From NCBI RefSeq assembly GCF_009664975.1, contig NZ_WJXB01000011.1, positions 186,001-250,000 of the forward strand: a DNA stretch of 64,000 bases, read 5' to 3'. The first letter of the stretch is position 1; each line of letters starts with the position of its first letter. A program made the position numbers and the translations under genes. The notes under the pieces are model-generated. The model was given only the letters and a program-made list of their open reading frames with translations, had not been told where the DNA came from and made no database searches. Shown here piece by piece: positions 9,647-17,795 of the stretch. The DNA comes from Paenibacillus monticola (GTDB taxonomy: Bacteria > Bacillota > Bacilli > Paenibacillales > Paenibacillaceae).

Positions 9647-11281
9647 TTATCTTTTGTTATAGCGATCCAAAGCGGCCTGTTCAATTTCTATTGCCCGATC
9701 CACATGCAGCGACTTCATTTTGTCCACATAGCTTGCATATTGATCCACCGGCTCCTGGCCCAAAATGATTTTCAGTGTCATTTCATCCACCAGTGTGTTG
9801 ATATCATTCATAATCGTCGCGTACTCCGAGCTTTCCTCTGGAGTCGGTGTAATTGGCGGCAGATTGTATTTGTCCGCGTCCGTGTTCTTCCAGATGCCTA
9901 CCGCATCCCGCTGGGTTTGCAGGGCAAAGAATTGCTCGGCGTAGCGTTTGTCCTGAATGAACGGACCGTTATAGCTGCCCCGGGCATACATTGAAATGGC
10001 CTGCGCAGGCGCCAGCTTGTCCGGGTTCTTTAGCAGTAAATCGGTATAGGTGGGATATCCATCCTTCAAGTTATAGCTGACACCCTCCGTACCGAAGTTA
10101 AAAAACATTCTGCCTTCCTCGCTGTAGCCGTAATCCAGCATTTCCACCGCCAGAACGGGGTCCTTAGCCGATGTCGATATGGCCACGGTACCCTCTGAGG
10201 CGTAAGCCTGGCTCTTTTGTCCAAATTTAGGTTTATCTCCTTTAGTCAGAACCGGATAAGGTGTAGCGACCAATACAGCTTTCGGGTCATTGCCCTCGAC
10301 CAGCGGCTGCCATTTGCCGATACCTCCACCAGCATTTCCTACCGATGCGCCAGTAGCTCCTGAAGCCATATTCCCGTCCAAGGCCTTGGAATCTGCTGTA
10401 GCTATGTTTTTATCCATCAGACCGTCTGCATACCACTGGCGGAATAATTGCAGATATTCCTTAAATCCACTTTCATACGGGCCGAACTTAACCACGCCAT
10501 CCTCCTGATAAAAGCCACGGGTAACGCCAAATGCCCCAATAAATGCCCCGTTGCCAGACTCATTAAAGAAACGCGGCTTGCTCACTACGGTGAAAGGTGC
10601 GGTTGCCCCCTTCTTCTCCTTGAACGCTGTCAACGTCTTTGTCCAATCCTCAATCGTTTCAGGCACAGGCAAGCCCAGTTCATCCAACCAATCCTTACGG
10701 ATTACCGGACCTTGGAACACACGCAGGAACTCATCTCCCCGAACGAAAGGGAACGCATAGTAGCTACCGCTGTCTGTCTTGACCATCTTGTCGATCTCAG
10801 GATTTTCCTGCAGGAACTTTTTCAAATTTGGTGCGTGTTTATCAATCAGATCATTCAGCTTCAGAATGTATCCATCATTGATCGCTTTCTCGGGCCCCCC
10901 TGGAAAGTCACCCAAGAAATTATACTCAATCATGTCCGGCAAATCACCGGAAGCCAGCATGACGTTTAGCGCTTCTTTCGTTTGTCCGGTTGGGGGCGCT
11001 GTGAATTTGAGCGGCACCCCTGTATTCTTTTGCCACTCCTGGAAAAACGGAACTTCATCATGGGTTGATACCGTTCCGATCAGGTTGCCGTTAATTTCGC
11101 CCCAATAGGTAAGCTTCTTATCCGTCTTGATCGGATAGGTGACTGCCTCCGTGCTTGTTTCAGTATCATTTACCGTACCCGTATTCGTGTTGTTGCCTGC
11201 CTTGTCTTCTTTGGAAGAACAGGCTGTTAAAGATGTGCCTAGCATCATAAGGATCAGTACAGAAGTTAACAATCTTTTCAT
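9647..11281 (-). CDS. extracellular sugar-binding lipoprotein (CUT1 ABC importer, LplA type)
   Basis: 544 residues with signal and lipobox LTAC (C21), then a Thr/Asn-rich tether and a family 1 solute-binding fold. First gene of the importer-GH88 operon: GGAGG lies 7 nt before the ATG. It delivers an oligosaccharide to the permeases at 7733-9581. Close paralogue of the product of 2463-4052, which suggests duplication and specialisation of the receptor. Confidence 0.93.
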   Translation of the reverse strand: MKRLLTSVLILMMLGTSLTACSSKEDKAGNNTNTGTVNDTETSTEAVTYPIKTDKKLTYWGEINGNLIGTVSTHDEVPFFQEWQKNTGVPLKFTAPPTGQTKEALNVMLASGDLPDMIEYNFLGDFPGGPEKAINDGYILKLNDLIDKHAPNLKKFLQENPEIDKMVKTDSGSYYAFPFVRGDEFLRVFQGPVIRKDWLDELGLPVPETIEDWTKTLTAFKEKKGATAPFTVVSKPRFFNESGNGAFIGAFGVTRGFYQEDGVVKFGPYESGFKEYLQLFRQWYADGLMDKNIATADSKALDGNMASGATGASVGNAGGGIGKWQPLVEGNDPKAVLVATPYPVLTKGDKPKFGQKSQAYASEGTVAISTSAKDPVLAVEMLDYGYSEEGRMFFNFGTEGVSYNLKDGYPTYTDLLLKNPDKLAPAQAISMYARGSYNGPFIQDKRYAEQFFALQTQRDAVGIWKNTDADKYNLPPITPTPEESSEYATIMNDINTLVDEMTLKIILGQEPVDQYASYVDKMKSLHVDRAIEIEQAALDRYNKR

Positions 11282-11514
11282 TACATGACCTCCGCTTGGG
11301 AAATGTGGTGAGATGCATCTCTTCCACAGATTAACGAAATGTCAGGGTCATGAATATGTGCAAAAAGAGAGATTCCATCTTGAATTTATTCCCCTTCACT
11401 GCGGTTTTCTCCAATGCAATAGACAAAATCGCCAAAATAGTGCTTTTCAGTTCCTAATTTAACTTAAGGCTATAGATTTATGTAGCAGTTTTAACTACGA
11501 AGAGTATAAAGCCC
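11282..11514 (-). promoter_or_regulatory. upstream region of the importer-GH88 operon
   Basis: No gene is visible in these 233 bases. The region must hold the promoter for the binding-protein gene at 11281, but no textbook -35/-10 pair stands out, which fits activator-dependent transcription by the nearby AraC protein. This is inference. Confidence 0.3.
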
Positions 11515-11570
11515 ATAAAATAAAGGCGAATTCTCATTCAGAGTTGAATGAAAATCCGCCTTTATTTATT
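11515..11570 (-). terminator. bidirectional-looking intrinsic terminator after the HAD gene
   Basis: A long stem (11522-11540 with 11545-11563; core AAAGGCGGATTTTCATTCA on the minus strand) is flanked by A/T-rich tracts on both sides. It lies downstream of the HAD-DUF5054-GH110 operon, past the repeat at 11579-11756. Confidence 0.65.
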
Positions 11571-11578
11571 TAGGACGA

Positions 11579-11756
11579 GGTTGATTTTATGTGCAAACGT
11601 AAGCGAAGGGTCGGAGGGATTCTGGAGAAACGATAGTGTTCGCCTTTAAAGAATGATTTCAACCTATAATCCCTTTACAATAAAGAAATCGGGCTTTAAC
11701 AGCGATCGCAAGAACCCTCCGAACCCGTAGCGGCTTGTTTCACTAACAGTCAAACG
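11579..11756 (-). repeat. family A intergenic repeat, inverted copy
   Basis: About 178 bases whose reverse complement matches 16237-16412 almost throughout: AACAAGCCGCTACGGG, GTTCGGAGGGTTCTT, GCTGTTAAAGCCCG, AATCCCTCCGACCCTTCGCT. It abuts the stop codon of the HAD gene (11757-11759). It encodes no protein and carries no transposase. The two copies point towards each other and bracket three genes. Confidence 0.85.
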
Positions 11757-12296
11757 CTACTGAACAGCAGACAATGCCGCATTTAGGCGTTCTGCCAACT
11801 CCAATAGTTCAAGCGGTTCGCTGATCGTATAATCTGGAAGCTCATCTTCATCCGCAGGAGTTAGCGGATAACGGGAGCTCCAGCTTAACCAGACACTGAT
11901 CATACCCAGCGCATTTGCCCCTCTGATATCTCGGCTCAGATTGTTGCCTACCATCATGATCCGGGAAAAGTCCGCCGGACCCAGTTCAAGCGCTCCAGCC
12001 GCCGCCTTGAACATTCTTGGACTTGGCTTAACAGCCTTCACGTTCTCCGAATAGATCATGGCGGTAAAATAATCATAAAGCCCGTTTTGGTTATACACAT
12101 TTTTGAAGGACTGGGCTTCTCCATCGGCGACCAGCACGAGTGTATATCCTCGTTCAAACAGCGTCTTGACCATCTCGTCTGCGCCTGGAATGAGCTTTGC
12201 ACTGACCACAATGCCGTTAGCATCCCGAATTTCTGAACCTTCATCAATTATCGTATCCCCGCTGTCCAGAAAAATGACCAGCCTCTTCTTATGCAT
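11757..12296 (-). CDS. HAD-superfamily hydrolase (probable phosphatase)
   Basis: About 180 residues. HAD motifs: I at FLDSGDT (nucleophile Asp followed by SGD), II region LVLVADGE, III lysine in KPSPRMF, IV at MMVGNNLSRD, where the usual GD is replaced by GNN before a later Asp. It probably removes phosphate from a small metabolite such as a sugar phosphate. The ATG at 12296 has AAGG 6 nt upstream, so it is preferred over the GTG at 12302. Last gene of the GH110-DUF5054 operon, 33 nt after the preceding stop. The substrate is unknown. Confidence 0.85.
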   Translation of the reverse strand: MHKKRLVIFLDSGDTIIDEGSEIRDANGIVVSAKLIPGADEMVKTLFERGYTLVLVADGEAQSFKNVYNQNGLYDYFTAMIYSENVKAVKPSPRMFKAAAGALELGPADFSRIMMVGNNLSRDIRGANALGMISVWLSWSSRYPLTPADEDELPDYTISEPLELLELAERLNAALSAVQ

Positions 12297-12329
12297 ATTC
12301 ACCCTTCTCTCCCAAGCCGTAATCTATAT

Positions 12330-14447
12330 TCATTTCCGGAACGAGTCCAATCGCAGGCGAAAGCGGAATTTCGCATCCTCGCCATACCACATCGGAAAGT
12401 TGGTCCCCCAAATGTTATTATGCAGATTAAAGTGCCAGCCCTTATCCAGTGGAGCAAATGTATTGTCGAACTGGAGCAGCCGTCCCTCTCCGGGAGCGGC
12501 AAGCGCAGCATCCAGCGTCTCGATTCTCGCTACCCCATCGGCCCCTGAGTAATGGACACCACTGCCGATCGCATGCAGATTGCGATTACCATCCCTGACA
12601 ACGTGTAGAGGAGAGACTAAGCTACCCAGCTTATCCATCTTCCACAGGTTAGGATTATCCACCTTTAATCCACAGCCAAACCAAGACGCCTCGGGCAGCC
12701 GGTTGGCATCCTTATCGAACCATTGCAAAGTAACATCAATGACGCCCTCTAAGTGGTGAAAAGCATATTCCAGCTCAATGATTCTGGGCGCCCCGTAGCG
12801 TTCATAGGCCTCGGCTGGCATCCGCATCCGCAAGCGGAAACGGTCGCAGGAGGCTTCGCTCACACGCCGGAAATCGTCCACGAAAGGACGATAGATCTGC
12901 TGGCACGGCAACGGCTGCACAAATTCAAAACCAGGCTTGCTGAAATCAGCATCCGCCCAGGCATGGGTCACAGGCAAATTCCGCATATAGGTCCGAAAAT
13001 AGTGGTCATAGCTATCTGTACCAAAGGTCTCGTAAGCGTAGGATCCGAAAGGATGCGATTCGTCTACCCAGACCTTGCCGTTGGTGTCCTTCAGTCGTGA
13101 AATGGAGCCGTCCGCAGCAAAAATCACTTCATAGCCCCCGCTGCTGTAAGAACTATTCGCCTGGCATGCCACACCTTCGCTCATATTCATACGCTGCGGC
13201 TTCAGCAGGTCGAATGCGGCCAGTGCCTCCTTCTCGTGTTCCGGCTCAAGTGCAGCAACCGCTTGATTCAGGTAGCGCCGCTGCTCTTCCCATGAGCTTT
13301 CCAACATTGAATAAGAGCGGATGCTCTCTTCAGCCGTGAACATGCTGCTAGAATGACGATCGAATTCATCCATAGCGAATGCGCTGATATAGCTAAACTT
13401 GGCAGGGATATTTTGCAGGTCAACCTCATCCTGCTGGCGGGCAGCCTGGAAATCTGCTTTGGCGTAATTCCGGAAATCGGGCAGCCATTTCTTCACGTCA
13501 AGTCCCCATGTATGCTCTGCCACCAGGAGCATAGCTTCACTCAGCCCCTTATTCTCTGCGCCGCGCTCAGCCATTTGGCCCTGCTCAAGCCAGTTGCTGC
13601 GGAGACGTTCAAGTACGCGCAGCTTGGCCAGCTTAAGCGGATCGGTCGCCGCTCCGTGAATCCAGGTATCCCCGAGTTCCTCACGCAGAACAGGCAGATG
13701 GTCCCGGACTTCCTCCAGCCTGCGGGCGAAAGCATCCATCGTAGAGGCTCTGATCTCTGCACCCGGATACCGCTGCTGGATCTCCCGGAACTGCTGGCGA
13801 ATTTCCTCCGCATCCGGCGGCCCGCAATTATCCCCGGTATGGGCAAACAACAAGACATCCTTCAAGCCTTCGATCTCCAGCGCTTCGCCATAATTCCCGG
13901 CATAGTTGACCACAATCTCCGCGCCGGATTCCGCTTGCCAGCGGAATATCCGGGGCACGTCAGGTCGTGTGGAGGCCGGATTGACGCCGATATGCAGGTA
14001 GCGTAAGCCAGCCTCTTGCATCAGCGGAACCATACCTATCGTGTGGCCCGGCACATCGGTCATTTTGGCGGCTATAGTCTGCTTGCCGAACTGCTGATCC
14101 AACCCTTGAGCAATGGATAGTCCATAGCGGAACAACCCGGCATCCATCAGCTCCGTATGGGTCGTGAATGGCAGTCCGTGCCAGGCGATATGTCCACGGA
14201 CGATGGCCTGTTCCATACGCTGAACCGCATCCTGAGGCGCGTGGTCAAGATAATGGCGGATCAACCACGAACCCGTCGTCCAGATAAAACGCTCATTGCC
14301 GCCTTCCGCTTCCAACTGTTCAGCTAAGGCAATAGCCTTCGGAATATATTCCTCCATATATTGAGTAGTTACATGAGCAGCCAAATGTGTGAAACCAATA
14401 TCCAGATGTGTTTTGAAAATAACGTGTACGCGTTCAACATTTGCCAT
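12330..14447 (-). CDS. DUF5054 protein, GH38-like alpha-mannosidase fold
   Basis: 705 residues. The N-terminus has the GH38/GH57-like metal-site pattern (KTHLDIGFTH near residue 12), WTTGSWL, and further family-typical stretches such as MTDVPGHTIGMVP and FAHTGDNCGPPD. The C-terminal half is beta-rich, as in alpha-mannosidases. No signal peptide. It starts 5 nt after the beta-helix gene stop, so translation is likely coupled. The family name is DUF5054; activity on an alpha-linked sugar is an inference from the fold. The neighbouring GH110-like protein suggests a shared oligosaccharide. Confidence 0.85.
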   Translation of the reverse strand: MANVERVHVIFKTHLDIGFTHLAAHVTTQYMEEYIPKAIALAEQLEAEGGNERFIWTTGSWLIRHYLDHAPQDAVQRMEQAIVRGHIAWHGLPFTTHTELMDAGLFRYGLSIAQGLDQQFGKQTIAAKMTDVPGHTIGMVPLMQEAGLRYLHIGVNPASTRPDVPRIFRWQAESGAEIVVNYAGNYGEALEIEGLKDVLLFAHTGDNCGPPDAEEIRQQFREIQQRYPGAEIRASTMDAFARRLEEVRDHLPVLREELGDTWIHGAATDPLKLAKLRVLERLRSNWLEQGQMAERGAENKGLSEAMLLVAEHTWGLDVKKWLPDFRNYAKADFQAARQQDEVDLQNIPAKFSYISAFAMDEFDRHSSSMFTAEESIRSYSMLESSWEEQRRYLNQAVAALEPEHEKEALAAFDLLKPQRMNMSEGVACQANSSYSSGGYEVIFAADGSISRLKDTNGKVWVDESHPFGSYAYETFGTDSYDHYFRTYMRNLPVTHAWADADFSKPGFEFVQPLPCQQIYRPFVDDFRRVSEASCDRFRLRMRMPAEAYERYGAPRIIELEYAFHHLEGVIDVTLQWFDKDANRLPEASWFGCGLKVDNPNLWKMDKLGSLVSPLHVVRDGNRNLHAIGSGVHYSGADGVARIETLDAALAAPGEGRLLQFDNTFAPLDKGWHFNLHNNIWGTNFPMWYGEDAKFRFRLRLDSFRK

Positions 14448-14452
14448 AGTGT

Positions 14453-16195
14453 CTATTCATTCCTCCCTGCCATAGGTCCTCTGAGATACGAATTATCTGC
14501 GATATCTACTTCACTACAGGCGATCAGCTGGATGGATTCATCCAAGCTAGCAAGACTACCTCGACGGTCTGCAGCAATGATCTCATTGTGCTTAAAGACC
14601 AGTGTGCGTGTACTCTTGGCACTGAGAATTATGGCATCCAAATTCGATATCTCAAATCTATTGTGCTCGATGGTAATATTCCGGTGAACAGGCATCTTCT
14701 CGTCAACCACTGAATTTTCCGGTGCAATGCGAATGACCGGATGTTCGCTGCTGCCGCACTCGATAAACCGGTTGCCGGTAATTGTTACATCCTCAACCTG
14801 GCCCGATTCATACCAAGACTCTGCATCCACGGCGATAAGAATAGCACTCATGGTCATCCGTTCAAAAATATTGTCTGCGATCAACACCTTGCGCCGAGTC
14901 GTCACCAGTATGCCGCGGGTCGGAATTCGTGCAAAATAGTTATCTACGATCTCAACCTCCGGTGTCCAGGTGACATTCTCTATAACATCATGCTCACCTA
15001 TTCCTTCCGGCACCGGATGTACGAGAGTTAGCAGAAGCTCGCGTGGATTCAATATTTCAACAGAATTTATCCGGTTGCTGCCATAAACGGTTAATGAACC
15101 CCCCCGGATGAAATCAAGCTCGTCACCGGGATAAAAGGCTTGTAAGCCATAGGTTTGCGCATGCATGAACCGCACCTTCAGTATATTCGCCGCCGGTCGC
15201 CCGACAATGCGCAGATAAGTGCCATGGACATTGATCGCATCATCTTGCGCCCCGATAAATCGGCTACCTTCAATTCTCACCTTCCCCCGGCAGCCCGATA
15301 GATGGATGAAATCCGCAAAGCCTGCTACGGATCGTCCTGTTTCGCAACGTGGTGACAAATCGACTCGCTGAAAGGTGAGATTGTGACTGAACTGGCCTAC
15401 CATGCCCAGCCCATGCATAAAATGCATACCTACATCTATAAAGCGAATGTCGGAGCTTTCCACAATGAACACCCCCACTTGATCGCGGACCCCATCCCGT
15501 GTCTGCAGGATGCTACCGATCACCACGCTTGGGTGAACATCACAATAGAAGCGGAGCAGCATGGGCCTGATTTCCTCGATATGTAATGTCTGCTCTACCC
15601 AGTTCTCAATCCGCCAGGTTGTATCTCGTATGGGATCATATACCTGCATCGGACCTTCCTCGAAACGCCAATTCTCTCCGATCCAGTTCAGCTTGCCGTT
15701 GCTTAGTGCGTAACGGGAATCGGGGTGCACGCTGACATCAAAGTAATCGTTACCGCACTCCACAATCGTCATCTCCACAACCGTTGGCTGGGCATAATCC
15801 ATATGCAAATTACGAATGTCCACATGCGTGCAGCTATCCAGCAGGAGCAAGGTCTGCTTGCCATGAAACACGAACAGAGAGCCGTTCCCCTCCAGAGTCA
15901 GATTGTGTATGCCCTTCAGCAAAATACCAATCGTTCTTGTCACATCCGGGTTCTCTACCTCACTGGCTGTATTAGAGATGTAATAGGGTGCCCGGACCGC
16001 AACTTCCGGGTAGAAATGATAACAGCCCGGCGGGCAGTCCAGTACAACCGGACCGGAAATTCGTGCGGCGGCCTCAATTGCCAATTGCATCGCTGTTTGA
16101 GTGTCCTCCAGTGAATCCGGTTGTGCTCCATAATCGGTCAGACTGATTACCGTCGGTGACGATACAGTATCATCTGCATAGTGGATAATCAACAC
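14453..16195 (-). CDS. right-handed beta-helix protein, probable GH110 alpha-galactosidase
   Basis: About 580 residues of repeating beta-helix coils (many NITIEHNRF, VTITGNRF-type turns). The stretch GAQDDAINVHGTYLRI matches the GH110 active-site region, where a DD pair acts in catalysis. GH110 enzymes release alpha-1,3-linked galactose, for example from B-antigen-like or linear structures. No signal peptide is evident, unlike many family members. The start is uncertain: the GTG at 16195 sits directly on AAAGGCG, and the following TTG (16192) has better spacing. It leads the operon GH110 - DUF5054 - HAD. Confidence 0.75.
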   Translation of the reverse strand: MLIIHYADDTVSSPTVISLTDYGAQPDSLEDTQTAMQLAIEAAARISGPVVLDCPPGCYHFYPEVAVRAPYYISNTASEVENPDVTRTIGILLKGIHNLTLEGNGSLFVFHGKQTLLLLDSCTHVDIRNLHMDYAQPTVVEMTIVECGNDYFDVSVHPDSRYALSNGKLNWIGENWRFEEGPMQVYDPIRDTTWRIENWVEQTLHIEEIRPMLLRFYCDVHPSVVIGSILQTRDGVRDQVGVFIVESSDIRFIDVGMHFMHGLGMVGQFSHNLTFQRVDLSPRCETGRSVAGFADFIHLSGCRGKVRIEGSRFIGAQDDAINVHGTYLRIVGRPAANILKVRFMHAQTYGLQAFYPGDELDFIRGGSLTVYGSNRINSVEILNPRELLLTLVHPVPEGIGEHDVIENVTWTPEVEIVDNYFARIPTRGILVTTRRKVLIADNIFERMTMSAILIAVDAESWYESGQVEDVTITGNRFIECGSSEHPVIRIAPENSVVDEKMPVHRNITIEHNRFEISNLDAIILSAKSTRTLVFKHNEIIAADRRGSLASLDESIQLIACSEVDIADNSYLRGPMAGRNE

Positions 16196-16236
16196 CGCCT
16201 TTCATCAATATAATCAGGCTCAAATCCAAAATCAAC

Positions 16237-16412
16237 GGTTGACCGTTTGTGGAACAAGCCGCTACGGGTTCGGAGGGTTCTTACGATCGCTGTTAAAGCC
16301 CGATTTCTTGATTTGAAGTAGATTATAGGTTGAAATCGGGCTTTAAAGGCGAACACTTCCGTTTCTCCAGAATCCCTCCGACCCTTCGCTTGGTTCGCAC
16401 GTAAAGCCAACC
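16237..16412 (+). repeat. family A intergenic repeat, direct copy
   Basis: Matches the reverse complement of 11579-11756. Its centre can fold (CCCGATTTC ... GAAATCGGG). The ends look weakly complementary (GGTTGAC at the left, CCAACC at the right), as in miniature mobile elements, but there is no clear target duplication. It separates the SGNH gene from the GH110 gene and may end or alter read-through between them. Confidence 0.85.
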
Positions 16413-16437
16413 GCTGATTTTTAGTTAGAGCCTATAA

Positions 16438-17583
16438 TTAATTACATAACAGCTTTAGAATGCGCAGGCCTGAGCCTAAGCTCCGCTCATCCTTCATTCC
16501 GGTATTGCGGACGGTAACGTGCAGCTTCTCCCGCTGATCTCGGATAGGGAACATGGCCGGCAGAGGCCGATAGGCGTTCAGACACCAGTCATCGAACATA
16601 TTAACCGCAGTATAAGGGCTTCCATTCACTGAATACTCAAAGATCCCGGTGTCGGGACCGATTAACAGCACTAGGCCTGCGCCTTGTCCCGTAACTGTAA
16701 ACGAGAAGGAGGCTTCTGGGTCGTCCGAATATATATGCTCTGTAGAGAATCGCCAATTCATCAGCGGATCTCCCAGCTTTAATTCCCTGTTCTCAAAAGC
16801 TTCCGAATAATCGGCGCCGTGACCATCCAGCATCATGCCATATTCATAGTTCAGGCTATCTAGTGGAGCAGTAGAACTTACTTCCTGCCTATGGGCAACC
16901 ATACTATCGGAGGCAAGCGCTGTTTCCAAATACTTCTGTAGGAATCCGGCATACAACGCATGCCCCGCATCATTCGGATGATACCCATCAGGCGCCAGCT
17001 CCTTCCATACCCGCTCCCCTGCCTGTATCTGCGTATAAATTCTGGCCGCAAAGTTAACAGAAGGAATACCATAGTGCCCAGCAACCTCTTCATGGACTGC
17101 AATATTAAAAGGCCTGCTGCCCGTCAGGTTTTTCTCCGCCGCAGTGTATAGGAAACATATATCCGTCTCCGGCGATAAGCGCCAGCATTGGCGAACAATT
17201 CCCTCCATGCCTCTAATGGATTCATCTCGGTCATTGCCATCGTTGACGCTGAATTCAACAAATAATAAATCTATCCTGCCTGCTCTTAGAACATGCTCGT
17301 GCAACCGGTGGGCGCCCAGGGTAGAATCGGTCCCGCCAACTCCTGCATTGATAAAGCGAAAGCTCTGGTTCACATAACGACCCTGCAAGTAGGAACCGGT
17401 CAAGGCCCGCCAACTGCTTGTTTCCGCATCAGTTGCACCCGCGCCCTCCGTAATTGATCCACCTAGAAAGGCTACGGTGATGGAATCATTAAGGGGAACA
17501 TTGTGTAATAGCTTGTGCTTGATTGCAGGCAAGCCGCGGCGTGCAATGATAAATAAATCTGCATTGCTTTTTTTATCCAACAT
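16438..17583 (-). CDS. SGNH/GDSL-family hydrolase (probable carbohydrate esterase)
   Basis: 381 residues from the ATG at 17583, which has GGAGG 7 nt upstream (the earlier ATG at 17601 overlaps that site). SGNH blocks: GGSITEG (catalytic Ser), NAGVGGT (Gly), FSVNDG (Asn), and DGYHPND (Asp/His). A C-terminal beta domain of about 140 residues follows. No signal peptide. Such proteins remove acetyl or other acyl groups from sugars. It sits between the binding-protein terminator and the GH110 operon. Confidence 0.85.
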   Translation of the reverse strand: MLDKKSNADLFIIARRGLPAIKHKLLHNVPLNDSITVAFLGGSITEGAGATDAETSSWRALTGSYLQGRYVNQSFRFINAGVGGTDSTLGAHRLHEHVLRAGRIDLLFVEFSVNDGNDRDESIRGMEGIVRQCWRLSPETDICFLYTAAEKNLTGSRPFNIAVHEEVAGHYGIPSVNFAARIYTQIQAGERVWKELAPDGYHPNDAGHALYAGFLQKYLETALASDSMVAHRQEVSSTAPLDSLNYEYGMMLDGHGADYSEAFENRELKLGDPLMNWRFSTEHIYSDDPEASFSFTVTGQGAGLVLLIGPDTGIFEYSVNGSPYTAVNMFDDWCLNAYRPLPAMFPIRDQREKLHVTVRNTGMKDERSLGSGLRILKLLCN

Positions 17584-17626
17584 ATTCTTATCCTCCGTCA
17601 TTACAGCGTAAGAATCCTCTGTGAAA

Positions 17627-17728
17627 CAAGATGAAACGGCTTCGCCGTCCTAATATATGGACGGCACCCGTTTCTTCGAGAAATATAAGGATAAATTATT
17701 GCGTGAAACATATAAATTCTTATATTTC
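17627..17728 (+). repeat. family B intergenic repeat (full-length)
   Basis: About 100 bases: a nested hairpin (GCCGTCC ... GGACGGC inside GAAACGG ... CCGTTTC) followed by an A/T-rich tail containing AAATATAAGGATAA and CATATAAATTCTTATATTT. Its reverse complement recurs at 56787-56887, with shortened copies at 41509-41541 and 48480-48510. Read towards the SGNH gene, the A/T-rich part comes first and the hairpin ends about 44 nt before the start codon. Confidence 0.85.
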
Positions 17729-17729
17729 A

Positions 17730-17770
17730 AATAGAAACGGCTGCCGGCCTTTGGAAGGCCGGCAGCCGTT
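17730..17770 (-). terminator. strong intrinsic terminator after binding-protein gene
   Basis: A perfect 16-bp stem (17736-17751 with 17755-17770, AACGGCTGCCGGCCTT) with a 3-nt loop, followed on the minus strand by TTTCTATTT. It ends the permease-permease-binding protein operon. Confidence 0.88.
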
Positions 17771-17795
17771 CTGCAGGAATTCTGATCAATAAGCT

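Noticed and set aside
13353..14006. 217-codon plus-strand open frame inside the DUF5054 gene
   Set aside because: A shadow of a long, clearly conserved coding region in a moderately GC-rich stretch.
11579..16412. Composite transposon carrying three glycan genes
   Set aside because: The inverted repeats are real, but no transposase or target-site duplication is visible, and a third diverged copy exists elsewhere. I keep it only as a recombination hypothesis.
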